Source of the DNA: Planctomycetales bacterium
GTDB lineage: Bacteria; Planctomycetota; Planctomycetia; Isosphaerales; Isosphaeraceae
DNA length: 64,000 nucleotides
Assembly: GCA_027452145.1 (NCBI GenBank)
Contig: DAIDHB010000158.1
Span: 1-64,000, forward strand
Reading direction: 5' to 3'
In this document: positions 34,493 to 44,438 of the stretch, in pieces
Layout: each line of letters begins with the position of its first letter
Numbering within the stretch: position 1 is the stretch's first letter
Translations under genes and position numbers: made by a program
The notes under the pieces: model-generated
What the model saw: only the letters and a program-made list of their open reading frames with translations
Told to the model about the DNA's origin: nothing
Databases searched by the model: none

Positions 34493-35428
34493 TCAGGCGC
34501 CCAGCGCGCCGTCGGGGCGGGGCAGGACCCCCCAGCCCAGCTTGGCGCGGAGGGTGCGGTAGAAGCTGTGGCCCGGGATCCGCACTATGGGGAGCGGCGT
34601 GGTCCCCCGGCGGATCGTCACCCGGTCGCCCGGGTGGAGCGGGACCTGCACCTGGCCGTCGATGACCAGGACCGTCGCGACGCCCTCGCCCATCGGGGTC
34701 GCCTCGTAGACCTTGTGCGCCGAGTCGACCAGCGGGCGCTGGGTCAGCGTGTGCGGGCAGATCGGCGTGACGACGAACATGTGGGCGTTCGGCGGCAGGA
34801 TCGGGCCGCCGGCCGAGAGGCTGTGCGCCGTCGAGCCGACCGGCGTGGCGACGATCAGGCCGTCGCCGCGGTAGGTCATCACGCTCTCGCCGTCGATCGA
34901 CAGGCCGATCTCGACCAGGTGGAAGACGGGCGCCGCGCGGATGACGGCGTCGTTCAGGCCGCGGAACACGCGGGTCGGCCCGCTGCGCGGGGTGAGCGTG
35001 CACTCGAACGTCATCAGGTTCTCGACCGTGAAGCGCCGGGCGGCGAGATCGGTCATCCGCTGGCAGCAGGCGCCGGGAGTCAGGTCGGCGAGGAAGCCCA
35101 GCCGCCCGACGTTCACGCCCAGGACGGGCGTCGGGCGGTTTTCCATCCGGCGTGCGGTGTGGAGCACGGTGCCGTCGCCGCCGAGCACGACGGCCACGTC
35201 GGCGGGTAGGTCGGCGAGCCGCGAGTCGGCCGAGAGATCGACGCCCGCCGGCTCCAGCCCGGGCGTCGCGGCCAGGGCCCGCCCGAGCGTGGCGGCCTCG
35301 TCGTGGACCTCGCGCTTCGTCCCGTTGCCGAGGATCATCACGCGCAACGGGCCGGGGCCGGGAGCGTGCGCGGCCCCGGCGGCCGGATCCGGCTGTCGCG
35401 GGTCGGACGTCGTGGCCGCGGGTCCCAT
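34493..35428 (-). CDS. nadK: NAD kinase
   Basis: 311 residues. NAD kinase phosphorylates NAD to NADP. The diagnostic GGDGT motif is at 83-87 (VVLGGDGTVLH), followed by GVNVGRLGFLADL, and the NE/D-like segment GLNDAVI. GDGLIVATPVGSTAHSLSAG is the second conserved block. The first ~25 residues are Pro/Ala-rich and not conserved; the actual start could be a little later, but an ATG at 35428 has GAGGG nearby. Convergent with the receiver-HATPase gene and downstream of dxs on the same strand. Confidence 0.95.
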   Translation of the reverse strand: MGPAATTSDPRQPDPAAGAAHAPGPGPLRVMILGNGTKREVHDEAATLGRALAATPGLEPAGVDLSADSRLADLPADVAVVLGGDGTVLHTARRMENRPTPVLGVNVGRLGFLADLTPGACCQRMTDLAARRFTVENLMTFECTLTPRSGPTRVFRGLNDAVIRAAPVFHLVEIGLSIDGESVMTYRGDGLIVATPVGSTAHSLSAGGPILPPNAHMFVVTPICPHTLTQRPLVDSAHKVYEATPMGEGVATVLVIDGQVQVPLHPGDRVTIRRGTTPLPIVRIPGHSFYRTLRAKLGWGVLPRPDGALGA

Positions 35429-35534
35429 GGTGCGAGGCCCTCGCGAGGTCGATCCGACGGCCGTCGGGCCCGGGATTCCCCCGACGGATCGCCATCAGGA
35501 CGGATCGATCGTTCTGATCTTGTTTGAGACGCTC

Positions 35535-37535
35535 TCAACGCGTGGTGGCCGCGGGATTGGCGGCGAGCCGCCCTCGATCGGCGCCCGCCCCAGCCCCGGC
35601 GGATGCGGCCGCCTTGACCTTGGCGATGTCGGGGACGTGGAGGCCGACGGATCGCGCCAGGTCGAGCGCGGCGCGGGTGACGCCGTCGACGTCCAGGCCG
35701 ACCTCGGCGAGCTGCTCGTCTCGCTCGGCGTGCATGACGTAGCGGTCGGGCAGGCCGATGCGGCGGAGGTGCGTGGTGGGCAACCCGGCGTCGCTGGCCG
35801 CCTCGAGCACGGCCGAGCCGAATCCGCCCATGAGGCAGCCCTCCTCGACCGTGAGCACGAACCCGCATTCCTCGATGGCCTTGGCGATCGTGTCGCGGTC
35901 CAGCGGCTTGACGAACCGGGCGTTGATCACGCCGACGCGCAGGCCGTAGACCTGCCGCAGGCGCTCGGCGACGCGGAGGCACGTGCCGACCATGGCGCCG
36001 CAGGCCAGCAGCATGCCGTCGGTCTCCCACTCGAGGATCTCGGCCTGCCCCAGCTCGACGGGCTGGACGTCGCGCTCGATGATGTCAAGGTTGGCGCGGG
36101 GGTAGCGCAGGGCGACCGGCGCGTCGTGGGCCAGGGCGAAGTCGAACATCGGGCCGATGTCCTGGGCGTCGCCGGGGGCCATGACGACCATGTTGGGGAA
36201 GACGCGGAGATAAGCCAGGTCGTAGCTGCCGTGGTGGGTCGGGCCGTCGGCGCCGACCAGGCCGGCGCGGTCCAGGCAGAAGACGACGGGCAGGTTCTGG
36301 AGCGCGACCTCCTGGAAGATCTGGTCGTAGGAGCGCTGGAGGAATGTGCTGTAGATGTCGACGACCGGCCGCGCGCCGGCCCGGGCCATTCCGGCGGCGA
36401 AGGCGACGGCGTGGCTCTCGCAGATGCCGACGTCGAAGAACTGGGCGGGGAACGTCTCGCGGATCCGCTGGAGCTTGTTCCCCTCGCACATCGCGGCCGT
36501 GATCACAGCGACGCGGGGGTCGCGCCCGCAGGAGTCGAAGAGGGTGTCGCTGACGGCGTCGGTATAGGTGCGGCTCGAGGAGGTCTTCAGCGGCACGATG
36601 CCGTCGGCGGCCGGCTGGAAGGGCGCCGGGGCGTGGAACTTGACCGGGTCCTTGACGGCGGGCTCGAAGCCGTGCCCCTTGTTGGTCAGGATGTGGAGCA
36701 GGACGGGCCCGTCCATGGCCTTGACCCGCTCGAGATAGTTGCGGAGGGTCTTCAGGTCGTGGCCGTCGATCGGGCCGAGATAGACGAACCCCAGCTCCTC
36801 GAAGAGCATCCCGTGGTGGAGCGAGGCTTTGATGGCGTCCTTGAACTGCTGGAGCAGGCGCTCGGCGTGCTCGCCGACCAGGGGGATGTTGGGCAGGAGC
36901 CACTTGACCCGCCGATTCCAGTCGTTGTAGGTGGTGGACATCCTCGCGCGGTCGAGGTATTCGGCCAGCCCGCCGACGCGGGGGCAGATTGACATCTTGT
37001 TGTCGTTGAGGATGACGAGCAGCTTCTTCTTCAGCCCGCTGGCGTGGTTGAAGGCCTCGAAGACGATGCCGGAGGGCAGCGCGCCGTCGCCGATGACGGC
37101 GACGGAGTGCCGCTGCGTCTCGCCGACCAGGTCGTCGCCGACCTTCAGGCCCAGCGCGGTGGAGGGGGCGCAACCGGCGTGCCCGGTCATGAACAGGTCG
37201 AACGGGCTCTCGGCCGGGTTGGGATAGCCCATCAGGCCGCCCCTGGTGCGGATTGTGCTGATCCGGTCGGCGCGGCCGGTGATGAGCTTGTGGGGATAGA
37301 CCTGGTGCCCGGTGTCCCAGATGAGGCGGTCGCGGGCGAAGTCGAAGGTGAGGTGCAGGGCCAGGCAGAGCTCGACGACGCCGAGGTTGCTGGCGAAATG
37401 GGCCGATCGCCGGCCGACGACGTCGATGAGCTGCGAGCGCATCTCGGCGGCGAGCTGGGCGAGCTCGGCATCGCCCAGGCTCTTCAGGTCGGCCGGTGAC
37501 TGGATCCGTCCGAGGAGCGAGTCGGGAGCAAGCAT
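35535..37535 (-). CDS. dxs: 1-deoxy-D-xylulose-5-phosphate synthase
   Basis: 666 residues. Dxs condenses pyruvate and glyceraldehyde 3-phosphate with thiamine diphosphate as cofactor, the entry step of the MEP isoprenoid pathway. Present are HFASNLGVVELCLALH, the WDTGHQVYPHKLITGR block, the GDGALPSGIVFEAFN cofactor-binding segment, and the transketolase-like C-terminal part (PVVDIYSTFLQRSYDQIFQE). The ATG at 37535 has AAAGGGAT six bases upstream and overlaps the stop of the prenyl synthase gene by one base (TGATG), so the two are translationally coupled. The frame extends far upstream in another gene's shadow and is not used. Confidence 0.97.
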   Translation of the reverse strand: MLAPDSLLGRIQSPADLKSLGDAELAQLAAEMRSQLIDVVGRRSAHFASNLGVVELCLALHLTFDFARDRLIWDTGHQVYPHKLITGRADRISTIRTRGGLMGYPNPAESPFDLFMTGHAGCAPSTALGLKVGDDLVGETQRHSVAVIGDGALPSGIVFEAFNHASGLKKKLLVILNDNKMSICPRVGGLAEYLDRARMSTTYNDWNRRVKWLLPNIPLVGEHAERLLQQFKDAIKASLHHGMLFEELGFVYLGPIDGHDLKTLRNYLERVKAMDGPVLLHILTNKGHGFEPAVKDPVKFHAPAPFQPAADGIVPLKTSSSRTYTDAVSDTLFDSCGRDPRVAVITAAMCEGNKLQRIRETFPAQFFDVGICESHAVAFAAGMARAGARPVVDIYSTFLQRSYDQIFQEVALQNLPVVFCLDRAGLVGADGPTHHGSYDLAYLRVFPNMVVMAPGDAQDIGPMFDFALAHDAPVALRYPRANLDIIERDVQPVELGQAEILEWETDGMLLACGAMVGTCLRVAERLRQVYGLRVGVINARFVKPLDRDTIAKAIEECGFVLTVEEGCLMGGFGSAVLEAASDAGLPTTHLRRIGLPDRYVMHAERDEQLAEVGLDVDGVTRAALDLARSVGLHVPDIAKVKAAASAGAGAGADRGRLAANPAATTR

Positions 37536-38485
37536 CAACGATCCCTTTCCAAAAGTGCCAGCGCCAGCCCGCGGAGGCGGTCGCCGCCGGGGCCGAGGGG
37601 TTCCAGGGCGGCGACGGCCTCCTCGGCCAGTTGCCGGGCGAGCTCGCGGCTGCCGTCGATGCCCAGGAACCTGGGGTACGTCCATTTGCCCAGTTCGGAG
37701 TCCTTGCCGACTCGCTTGCCCATCTTGACCTCGTCCCCCTGGATGTCGAGCAGGTCGTCGACGATCTGGAAGGCCAGGCCGACGGCCTTGCCGTAGCGGT
37801 CGAGCGCCTGCGCCCAGGGCTCGGGGGCCCCGGCGATCACGGCGCCCATGCGGAGCGGGGCGCGGAGCAGCGCCCCCGTCTTGCGGCGGTGGATGGCCTC
37901 GAGCTCGGCCACGGTGCCATCGGCCGGCCCGCCCGAGGCCTCGGCGCGCCCCTCGGCCTGGAGGTCGGCCATCTGGCCGGCCACCATCCCCCGCGGCCCG
38001 GCCGCCTCGGCGAGGATCCGGACGCAGCGCAGGGCCGCCGATGGCGGCTGCACGTCGCACGCCACAACCTCGAAGGCCAGCGTCAGCAACCCGTCGCCCG
38101 CCAGGATGGCCGTCGCCTCGTCGAACGCCTTGTGGCAGGTCGGACGGCCCCGCCTCAGGTCGTCGTCGTCCATCGCCGGCAGGTCGTCATGGATCAACGA
38201 ATACGTGTGGACCATCTCCAGGGCGCAGGCCGCCGGCAGGGCCGATTCGGCCGTCCCGCCGCACGCCTCCGCCGCCATCAGGCAGAGCAGCGGCCGCAGC
38301 CGCTTACCGCCCCCCAGCAGGCTGTGCCGCATCGCCATCGCCAGCCGCGCCGGGCACGTCGACGATGGGTCCTCGTCCACTTTCGGCAGGTACCCTGCCA
38401 GGGCCTCCTCGACCCGCCGACGGGCCCGGTCCTGATACTCCTCCAACCCCGCCGGCTCGGTCTCTCGCGTCGCAGAACTCGTCAT
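37535..38485 (-). CDS. ispA: Farnesyl/geranylgeranyl diphosphate synthase
   Basis: 316 residues. A short-chain trans-prenyl diphosphate synthase. The first Asp-rich motif is in HDDLPAMDDDDLRRG, the second in FQIVDDLLDIQGD, and the RHSLLGGGKRLRPLLCLMAA block is typical. Product chain length (C15 or C20) cannot be read safely. ATG at 38485; the frame is open to 38713, and nearby upstream ATGs exist. It overlaps dxs by one base. Together they supply the first step and chain elongation of isoprenoid synthesis. The 362-base upstream gap has two hairpins. Confidence 0.92.
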   Translation of the reverse strand: MTSSATRETEPAGLEEYQDRARRRVEEALAGYLPKVDEDPSSTCPARLAMAMRHSLLGGGKRLRPLLCLMAAEACGGTAESALPAACALEMVHTYSLIHDDLPAMDDDDLRRGRPTCHKAFDEATAILAGDGLLTLAFEVVACDVQPPSAALRCVRILAEAAGPRGMVAGQMADLQAEGRAEASGGPADGTVAELEAIHRRKTGALLRAPLRMGAVIAGAPEPWAQALDRYGKAVGLAFQIVDDLLDIQGDEVKMGKRVGKDSELGKWTYPRFLGIDGSRELARQLAEEAVAALEPLGPGGDRLRGLALALLERDR

Positions 38486-38847
38486 GGTCCTCGTCGTCAT
38501 CATGCCAGAGCCGCTTGCCGATGGCCGGTTGCCTCGCCCCATCGCTCGACGAGCCGAGGGACGATCGCCACAACAGCTCGTCCTCCTCGTCCGTCCTCGT
38601 AAGGCGACGTTATTGTGGACTTTCCCCCCGCGAAAGTCTACACGAGACCCACGAAAACTTTGCAACGCAAAGTTTGGCTGGGCGCTTTGCATGGGATTAT
38701 TACGGCGGCTCACGGGCCCGGGATCGATTCTCGGGGGGGCGACCGGGGTTTCCGACGGAAAGAAGGGGAGAGGAGATCCCGGCGGGCGGTCCTCGACGGG
38801 GCCTTCCGGACGGGTTTCGGGGGCCCGGCGTGCGGGGCGGCGGCCGG
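38486..38847. other. Intergenic leader between xseB and ispA
   Basis: 362 bases without a gene. Two hairpins stand out: GACTTTC/GAAAGTC (about 38622-38640) and AAACTTTG-CAACG-CAAAGTTT (38655-38675). The second is in an AT-richer patch. They could be part of a promoter region or leader structure for ispA-dxs; there is no evidence to choose. Confidence 0.4.
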
Positions 38848-39141
38848 TCAGGGCCGGGGCGCGAGGCGATCGGGCGAGGCGTCGCCCGGCTCGGGCGCGG
38901 CGGTGGGCCGGGCGTCGAAGGGAGCGGTGGAGGGATGGCCCTGGTCGTCGACGCCGATCAGGAGCGCCACGGAGCGCCCGGCCCGCTCGAGCTGGTCATA
39001 GCAGAGCCGCAGCAACCGCACACCGTCCTCGTACTTGGCCAGCGCGGCCTCCAGCGCCGGCTCGCCGCGCTCGAGGTCGGCGACGATCCGCTCGATACGG
39101 CCCAGGGCTTCCTCGAAGCGAGGTTCCGGCTCGTCCGTCAT
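38848..39141 (-). CDS. xseB: Exodeoxyribonuclease VII small subunit
   Basis: 97 residues. The core RFEEALGRIERIVADLERGE, followed by LEAALAKYEDGVRLL, is the XseB signature: a two-helix protein that binds several-fold to XseA to form exonuclease VII, a single-strand DNA nuclease in repair. The acidic/Pro-rich tail is extra and not conserved. The ATG at 39141 is used; one at 39168 would add nine residues. The large subunit gene is 5 kb away, beyond a giant surface-protein gene, while in many genomes xseA and xseB are adjacent. Confidence 0.93.
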   Translation of the reverse strand: MTDEPEPRFEEALGRIERIVADLERGEPALEAALAKYEDGVRLLRLCYDQLERAGRSVALLIGVDDQGHPSTAPFDARPTAAPEPGDASPDRLAPRP

Positions 39142-39260
39142 GACTGGCTGCTGGCTCCGGCGGTGCATGAGGGTCGGAGTGATGGACCCCGCCGCGCCGA
39201 CGGACGGCCGTGCGGGGCCCCCACAACCGTAACGTCCGCGGGCCGCCGAGGCCAGGGCGC

Positions 39261-42200
39261 TCAGCGCCGGCGCTTCTTCGACCCCGCGAGCTGCGCGAGC
39301 GCCTGGTCGATCACTCCCATCCCCGCGACCTGGCCCGAGGGGGCCTTCGACGTCGCGACGCGCGCCGCCCCGACATCCGCGACCGGGTGCGACGCGGCGG
39401 GGTCCTTGTGATGAACCAGCGCCGCGGAGTGTCGCGCGTCGTACCGCGAGCTCGTGGATGTCGAGACCCTGGTCAACTTGCCGGGATTGAACGTCCCGGG
39501 GACGTAGACGTTCCCCTCCTTCGTGCCCGGCGGGCTGACGGGTGTCCCGCGGCCGACGAGCGTCGACGGGGCGAAGATCGTGTGGTGGATCGCCGTGAGC
39601 TGGGCCACGAAATTGCCGCCCCTTAGGTTGTTTCCCGAGGGGAAATACCCGTAGAACTCGCCGTCGAGCGCGTTGCCGGCGATGTCGCGGATGCCGCTGG
39701 TATCGATCGGGCTCGCCGAGTAGATCGTGAACTGATACCAGCCGCCCCTGATGTAATGACCCTTGTTGATCGTCAGGGTGACGGTCTGGGGCCCGCTGGG
39801 CGAGCCGGGGACGTCGGAGATGACGTTCATCCGGTACTTGCCCACGCGGGGGTGGTGGATCGTGACGAGCTGATAGTTATTGGCGTCGATCAGGCTCGGC
39901 TGGGTCAGGCCGACGCCCGTGTTGTTCAGGCCGCCGTAGTCCTGGAACGTCGCCACGATCCGGCCCTGGAAGCGGTCGAACCGGACGCCCGTGACCTTGG
40001 GCCCAACCGTGTCGATGACCAGGTCGGGCACGACTGCGGTGGTGGAGCTGACCGTGTGGCCCGCGGCGTCGACGGCGACCGCCGTTACGTAATAGGCGCC
40101 GTCGGCCAGGGGCTGGTCGGCCGTGATGCTCCACGCGCCGCTGGCGTCGGACGTCCCCGTACCGATCGGGACCGCGGTCGAGCCGCCCGACATGGTGGCG
40201 TAGAGCGTGATCGTGGCATTCGGCTGGCTGGTCGCCCCGATGAAGTTGGGCTGGGTGACGTTGGTGATGTTGTCGGTGTTCGAGATCCCCGAGTCGCTCG
40301 TCGGGTTGAGCTTGCCGGAGACGGACAGGGGCACGTCGGCGACGTCGGCCGTGCTGGCGATCGCGAGCGTCGAGCCGTCGACGTCGTGGACATTGACGAC
40401 GATCGGGTAGTGCCCGGTGCCGCCATTGACCCCGGCGTCGGCGTAGGTGTGGACCCCGCCGACGACGAATGGGGTGCCCGCGCCGCCGGGCTGCGAGACC
40501 GTCCCGATCGTCGCGGGCGTGCCATCGCCCCAGTTGATCATCACGTAGTTGTAATCGGTGAGCGGGGCGGTGGGGTTGCCGTCGGCGAACGAGGCGACGG
40601 GGCCGGAGAAGGCGGCGCCCTCGGTCGAAGAAGCGGTCGGCTGGGTCGCGACCGGCGACAGCGCGGCGTCGGTGATGACCGCCTGGCTCGAGGCGACCAC
40701 CGCGGCGTTATTGGCTCCGTTGGTGATCGTGAGGGTGATCGGGTAGGTGCCGATCTCGGCGTAGGTGTGATCGCCGAACACGCTGTAATCCGCGCCGTTG
40801 GGAGTGCCCTGGCGGGTGATCGTGATCGGCGACGAGGTGGTACCGTCGCCCCAGTTGATCGTGGCGGTGTAGGACGACGCGTTTCCCGGCGTGCCGGTGT
40901 CCCGGAACGTCGCGACGAGGACGCCCCCGGCGGCGGTCGAGAGCGGATTGCCCTGGATGCCGTTCATCGTGGCGCCCGCGGCCGTGAGCGGCGCCGCGGC
41001 GACGGTGACACCCGGCTGCGCGGCCACGGCGATCGACCCGAGCAGCCCCGCGGTCTGGCCATTGCTCCCGGCGGTGAAGTAGAGGGTCCCCGAGGTCCCA
41101 CCCGCGCCGCCGTTGCCGAAGAGCAGCCCCCACAGGCCGGGGTTGACGATCGGCTTGCCGTCCGCCCCGGAGATCGTCCCGGCCAGGGTCCCGCTCGTCA
41201 GGTTGATCGCGACAATCGTTCCGCTCGGCGAGGTCCCCGTCGAGTCGCCGAAGTTGCCGACCAGCAGGTCGCCCCCGAACGAGCCGAAGCCCGACGGCGC
41301 GATCGCCATCCCCCACGGGCCGGCCAGGGTGGTGCCGGCCGTGTCCGTGTACACCCGCTTGACGAACGTGCCGTCAGCGGCAAACTCGTCGACGTAGCCG
41401 CCCCCGGTCGTGACGATCCCGCTCGGCTGGGCATAGGCGACGTAGAGGTTGCCGCCGAGCTGGGCGATGTTGTACGGCTCGTAGCCGGCCACGGCATTCG
41501 GGTCGGCGAACTTGCCGGCGAAGGTGGTCGAACTAACGTTGGTGAAGGTCGGGTCGAAGACGTCGATGCCGTTGGTGCCGGTCGTGCCGGTGAAGTCGGC
41601 GGCATAGAGGTAGTAGGTCGTCGTGCTGCCGCTGGTGACGCTCCCCTGCGCCAGCCCGGTGAACGCCGCACCCGTGACCACCGGGACGGCGATGGTGGCC
41701 GTGCTGCCCGAGGCCCATGCGTCAATCGTGCCGGCGAGGGTGGCGAAGAGGAACTTCGCCGGGGCCGCCGGCGACGAGCCGGGGACGATGAAGTCGGCGG
41801 CGTTCGGGTCGGTGTTGAAGAGCTGTCCCGTCGGGCCCGACGGCGTGCCGCCTGGCGGCACGGTGACCGTCAGCCCTAGCTTGATCGGGTTGGTATTGGG
41901 ATTGTAGACCGTCGCAACCCCTGTCCCCTGGTCGGAGACCCAGATCGGGCCGGTCGAGCTGGAGGACAGGCCCCAGGGATTGATGAGATTCGCATCGATC
42001 TGGGGCGCGTTGGCAAGAATGCTCGAGACCCAGTTCGTCTGGTAGAAGGAGCCGGTGACGTAAAGCTGGCCGTTGCTGTCCCTGATCGTCACCGTGGGCG
42101 TGAATGCCCCGGCCGTCAGGTAGGTGTGCGTCCCCGAGATGTGGAAAACCCCCGAGGCGTCCTCGGTGAGGATCCCGGCGTTGGTCGTGCCGTCGCCCCA

Positions 42201-44105
42201 CTTGATCGTCGCGGTGAAGTCGGCCACCGTGGCGGTCGGGTCGGTCGACTGGAAGACCGCGACGTCCTGGGTCGTCTGGACGTCCTGGGCGACGCCCTGA
42301 AGCGCGACGCCGTTGAAGTTGTACACGCTGTTGGGCAGGAGCACCGGCGCGACGTTGGCCGTGGACACGATCGGGCTGGGTGTCGAGGCGACCGGCCCGG
42401 TCGAGGTGACATTGATTGTCGCGCCCCCGACGAAGGTCGACCCGCTGCTTCCCAGGTCGGTGAGCGTCACCTTGACGCTGAAGGTGCCGGTCTTCGCGTA
42501 GGTGTGCGTGCCCAGGACGTTGTAGCTGGTCGGACTGCTGGGCTGGATCGTCCCCGGTGACGTGGTCGAATCGCCCCAGTCGATCGTGGCGGTGAAGTCG
42601 GCCGGCGCGTTCCCCAGGTCAGTCTCGGTGAAGAGGGCCGTGAGGATGTTATTCAGCGGCTGTCCCGCGGTGGCGTCGATCGTCGTGCCCGTGCCCGCCG
42701 GCGGCAGGGCGGGCTTGGTGACGTTCACAGTCTGGAAATTGGTGTAGTTCACGGTCGGCTTCCCGGCGCCGAACCCCAGCACGCCCGGCGTGACGAAGCT
42801 CAACGCCGGGACGCTGGACGTGACGTTCAGCGTGTTCGGCCCGGGTCCGCCGTCGGCGGAGAAGTTGTAAGTCGTTACGGACGACTGCACCGGGCCGGTG
42901 AAGTTGAATATGTCGCCGTGGCCGCCGCTGGTCAGATTCAGGGTCGTGAGCCCGCCGCCGGAGAAGTCGACCAGGCCTCCGGCCGGCATCGACGTGGAGG
43001 TGACCTGCGATCCCGCGATGGTGTACGTCTGGGCGGACGTCGTCCCCGAGGCGTCCAGCGCGAGCGTGTTCGTCCCGCCGGTGGACTGGACGTAGACCGG
43101 GCTGCCGATCGCGGCCAGCGAGCCGGCCAGGCCGACGGTCGTCTTGCTGCCGGAGACGCTCCCGGTGTCGACGTGGACGTTGATGCCGGCCGGGATGGCC
43201 TGGACGGCGACGTTCTCGCCGCCTGCCCCCGAAAAGACGTTCAACGTCGACAGCCCCGCGGCGACGGCGGGAATATTCAGCGTGGTCGTGGCCGCGGCGG
43301 CCGGGACATTCACGGTCACGGCCGTCTTGTTGGCGAAGTTGACAAGCTCGAATTTGCCCGTCCCTCCGTCGTTGATCTGATCGGACTGCGCGGTCCCGAG
43401 CACGGGTCCTGTGTTGACGTTCACCGTGGTCGCCGCTCCGGGCGCGGTGAAGATGAATGTCGGCGAGGAGACCGAGTCGTTGATCGGCGACAGGCCGGAG
43501 AACGTGATCGGGACGTTGTTCTGGCTCGAGTCGCTGTAAGTGATCGTGCCGGAACCCGGGCCGCTGGCGGCGTAGGTCTCGGACAGGAACGACACGCCAC
43601 TCGCGCCGGACGTGAGCGTCAGGGCGTTCGAGGCACCGCTGGGGTTCTGCGGATTGAAGGCCAGGCCGCTGGGATGAAGCGGATCGCCGTTCGAGTAGTC
43701 GATCGTCAGCGACTGATCGAGCGTCGCGCCCATGCCGTTGACCGAGATATCGCTGAATGACGACAGCGGTCCCTCGACCGTGTTGGTTGTTCCTCCCGTC
43801 CAGGACGTCGTACCCGACCCGGCGAGGGAAATCGTCTGGTCGGGATCCGTGAAGATTACGTTGGAGGTGTTGCTGGGATCCAGCTTGATCGTCAGCGCGC
43901 TGGTGCTCCCGGAGTTGGCCGTGTAGATCAACCCGCCGCCGGCAGTGGCGATGTCGAGAACCGCGAGCAGGCATCGATCCTCGAGGGGCTCAAATAGCTC
44001 TCTCGTCGTCCGAAGTCGCCTGCGCATCCGCGAGGCGCCATCCGCCCCGCGGCCCAGAGGACCGCCCTGACCGACTCGCCAGGCTCGACGCATCAGGCTA
44101 TTCAT
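39261..44105 (-). CDS. Giant secreted PKD/Ig-domain surface protein
   Basis: About 1614 residues from the ATG at 44105, with GGAG nine bases upstream. A basic N-terminus precedes LFEPLEDRCLLA, a motif seen at the start of planctomycete exported proteins. A Thr/Ser/Gly/Asn-rich region follows, then PKD-like modules (FTATIDWGDSTT, GTHTYAKTGTFSVKVTLTD, repeated about five times). A central TIGR03118-like block follows (INPWGLSSSSTGPIWVSDQG). A bacterial Ig-like module (PNATITLYATMSGG) and a cysteine-poor C-terminal part end it, with many RH/KR residues and a C-terminal KKRRR. The composition suits an extracellular adhesin or stalk/matrix component. It sits between xseA and xseB, with an AT-richer 333-base leader. 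Confidence 0.85.
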   Translation of the reverse strand: MNSLMRRAWRVGQGGPLGRGADGASRMRRRLRTTRELFEPLEDRCLLAVLDIATAGGGLIYTANSGSTSALTIKLDPSNTSNVIFTDPDQTISLAGSGTTSWTGGTTNTVEGPLSSFSDISVNGMGATLDQSLTIDYSNGDPLHPSGLAFNPQNPSGASNALTLTSGASGVSFLSETYAASGPGSGTITYSDSSQNNVPITFSGLSPINDSVSSPTFIFTAPGAATTVNVNTGPVLGTAQSDQINDGGTGKFELVNFANKTAVTVNVPAAAATTTLNIPAVAAGLSTLNVFSGAGGENVAVQAIPAGINVHVDTGSVSGSKTTVGLAGSLAAIGSPVYVQSTGGTNTLALDASGTTSAQTYTIAGSQVTSTSMPAGGLVDFSGGGLTTLNLTSGGHGDIFNFTGPVQSSVTTYNFSADGGPGPNTLNVTSSVPALSFVTPGVLGFGAGKPTVNYTNFQTVNVTKPALPPAGTGTTIDATAGQPLNNILTALFTETDLGNAPADFTATIDWGDSTTSPGTIQPSSPTSYNVLGTHTYAKTGTFSVKVTLTDLGSSGSTFVGGATINVTSTGPVASTPSPIVSTANVAPVLLPNSVYNFNGVALQGVAQDVQTTQDVAVFQSTDPTATVADFTATIKWGDGTTNAGILTEDASGVFHISGTHTYLTAGAFTPTVTIRDSNGQLYVTGSFYQTNWVSSILANAPQIDANLINPWGLSSSSTGPIWVSDQGTGVATVYNPNTNPIKLGLTVTVPPGGTPSGPTGQLFNTDPNAADFIVPGSSPAAPAKFLFATLAGTIDAWASGSTATIAVPVVTGAAFTGLAQGSVTSGSTTTYYLYAADFTGTTGTNGIDVFDPTFTNVSSTTFAGKFADPNAVAGYEPYNIAQLGGNLYVAYAQPSGIVTTGGGYVDEFAADGTFVKRVYTDTAGTTLAGPWGMAIAPSGFGSFGGDLLVGNFGDSTGTSPSGTIVAINLTSGTLAGTISGADGKPIVNPGLWGLLFGNGGAGGTSGTLYFTAGSNGQTAGLLGSIAVAAQPGVTVAAAPLTAAGATMNGIQGNPLSTAAGGVLVATFRDTGTPGNASSYTATINWGDGTTSSPITITRQGTPNGADYSVFGDHTYAEIGTYPITLTITNGANNAAVVASSQAVITDAALSPVATQPTASSTEGAAFSGPVASFADGNPTAPLTDYNYVMINWGDGTPATIGTVSQPGGAGTPFVVGGVHTYADAGVNGGTGHYPIVVNVHDVDGSTLAIASTADVADVPLSVSGKLNPTSDSGISNTDNITNVTQPNFIGATSQPNATITLYATMSGGSTAVPIGTGTSDASGAWSITADQPLADGAYYVTAVAVDAAGHTVSSTTAVVPDLVIDTVGPKVTGVRFDRFQGRIVATFQDYGGLNNTGVGLTQPSLIDANNYQLVTIHHPRVGKYRMNVISDVPGSPSGPQTVTLTINKGHYIRGGWYQFTIYSASPIDTSGIRDIAGNALDGEFYGYFPSGNNLRGGNFVAQLTAIHHTIFAPSTLVGRGTPVSPPGTKEGNVYVPGTFNPGKLTRVSTSTSSRYDARHSAALVHHKDPAASHPVADVGAARVATSKAPSGQVAGMGVIDQALAQLAGSKKRRR

Positions 44106-44438
44106 CGAGGTATCTCCCAGAGGATCATCATGATTGAGGACTTCGACGCCAAAAGCTCGCGCAGCCGACCGCGCGGCGACTGGTCTCTGCCCCTTCTCTG
44201 TCCCTCGAGGTGTCCCGACCACTCGACGGCAAGAGGTGTCCACAGCCCAGAGTTAGGGCATGTTACCCAAATTGTGCGAAACTAGTATCCATCGCAATCT
44301 GACTAATTTCCAGCGTCAATCAAAAATGACCTCAAGATCTGCCGTGGTCCAGCCCGGATTTGCGGGTCGCGATGGTTTTATCGATGATGGACAGCGTGCA
44401 GGATTCGGTGGGGCCAGCCACTCGGAGCCGGGACGATA
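44106..44438. other. AT-richer leader before giant surface protein gene
   Basis: 333 bases between xseA stop and the giant gene start, noticeably AT-richer than the surroundings (for example 44260-44340). On the minus strand TTGACG (44319-44314) could be a -35 box, but the -10 at 17 bases is poor (TGCGAT). A promoter of the giant gene is likely here. Confidence 0.35.

Noticed and set aside
39756-41879. Long plus-strand open frame opposite the giant surface gene
   Set aside because: Gly/Arg/Asp-rich shadow frame produced by codon bias of the real gene on the other strand.
44291-44319. TTGACG / TGCGAT promoter for the giant gene
   Set aside because: The -10 matches only three of six bases.
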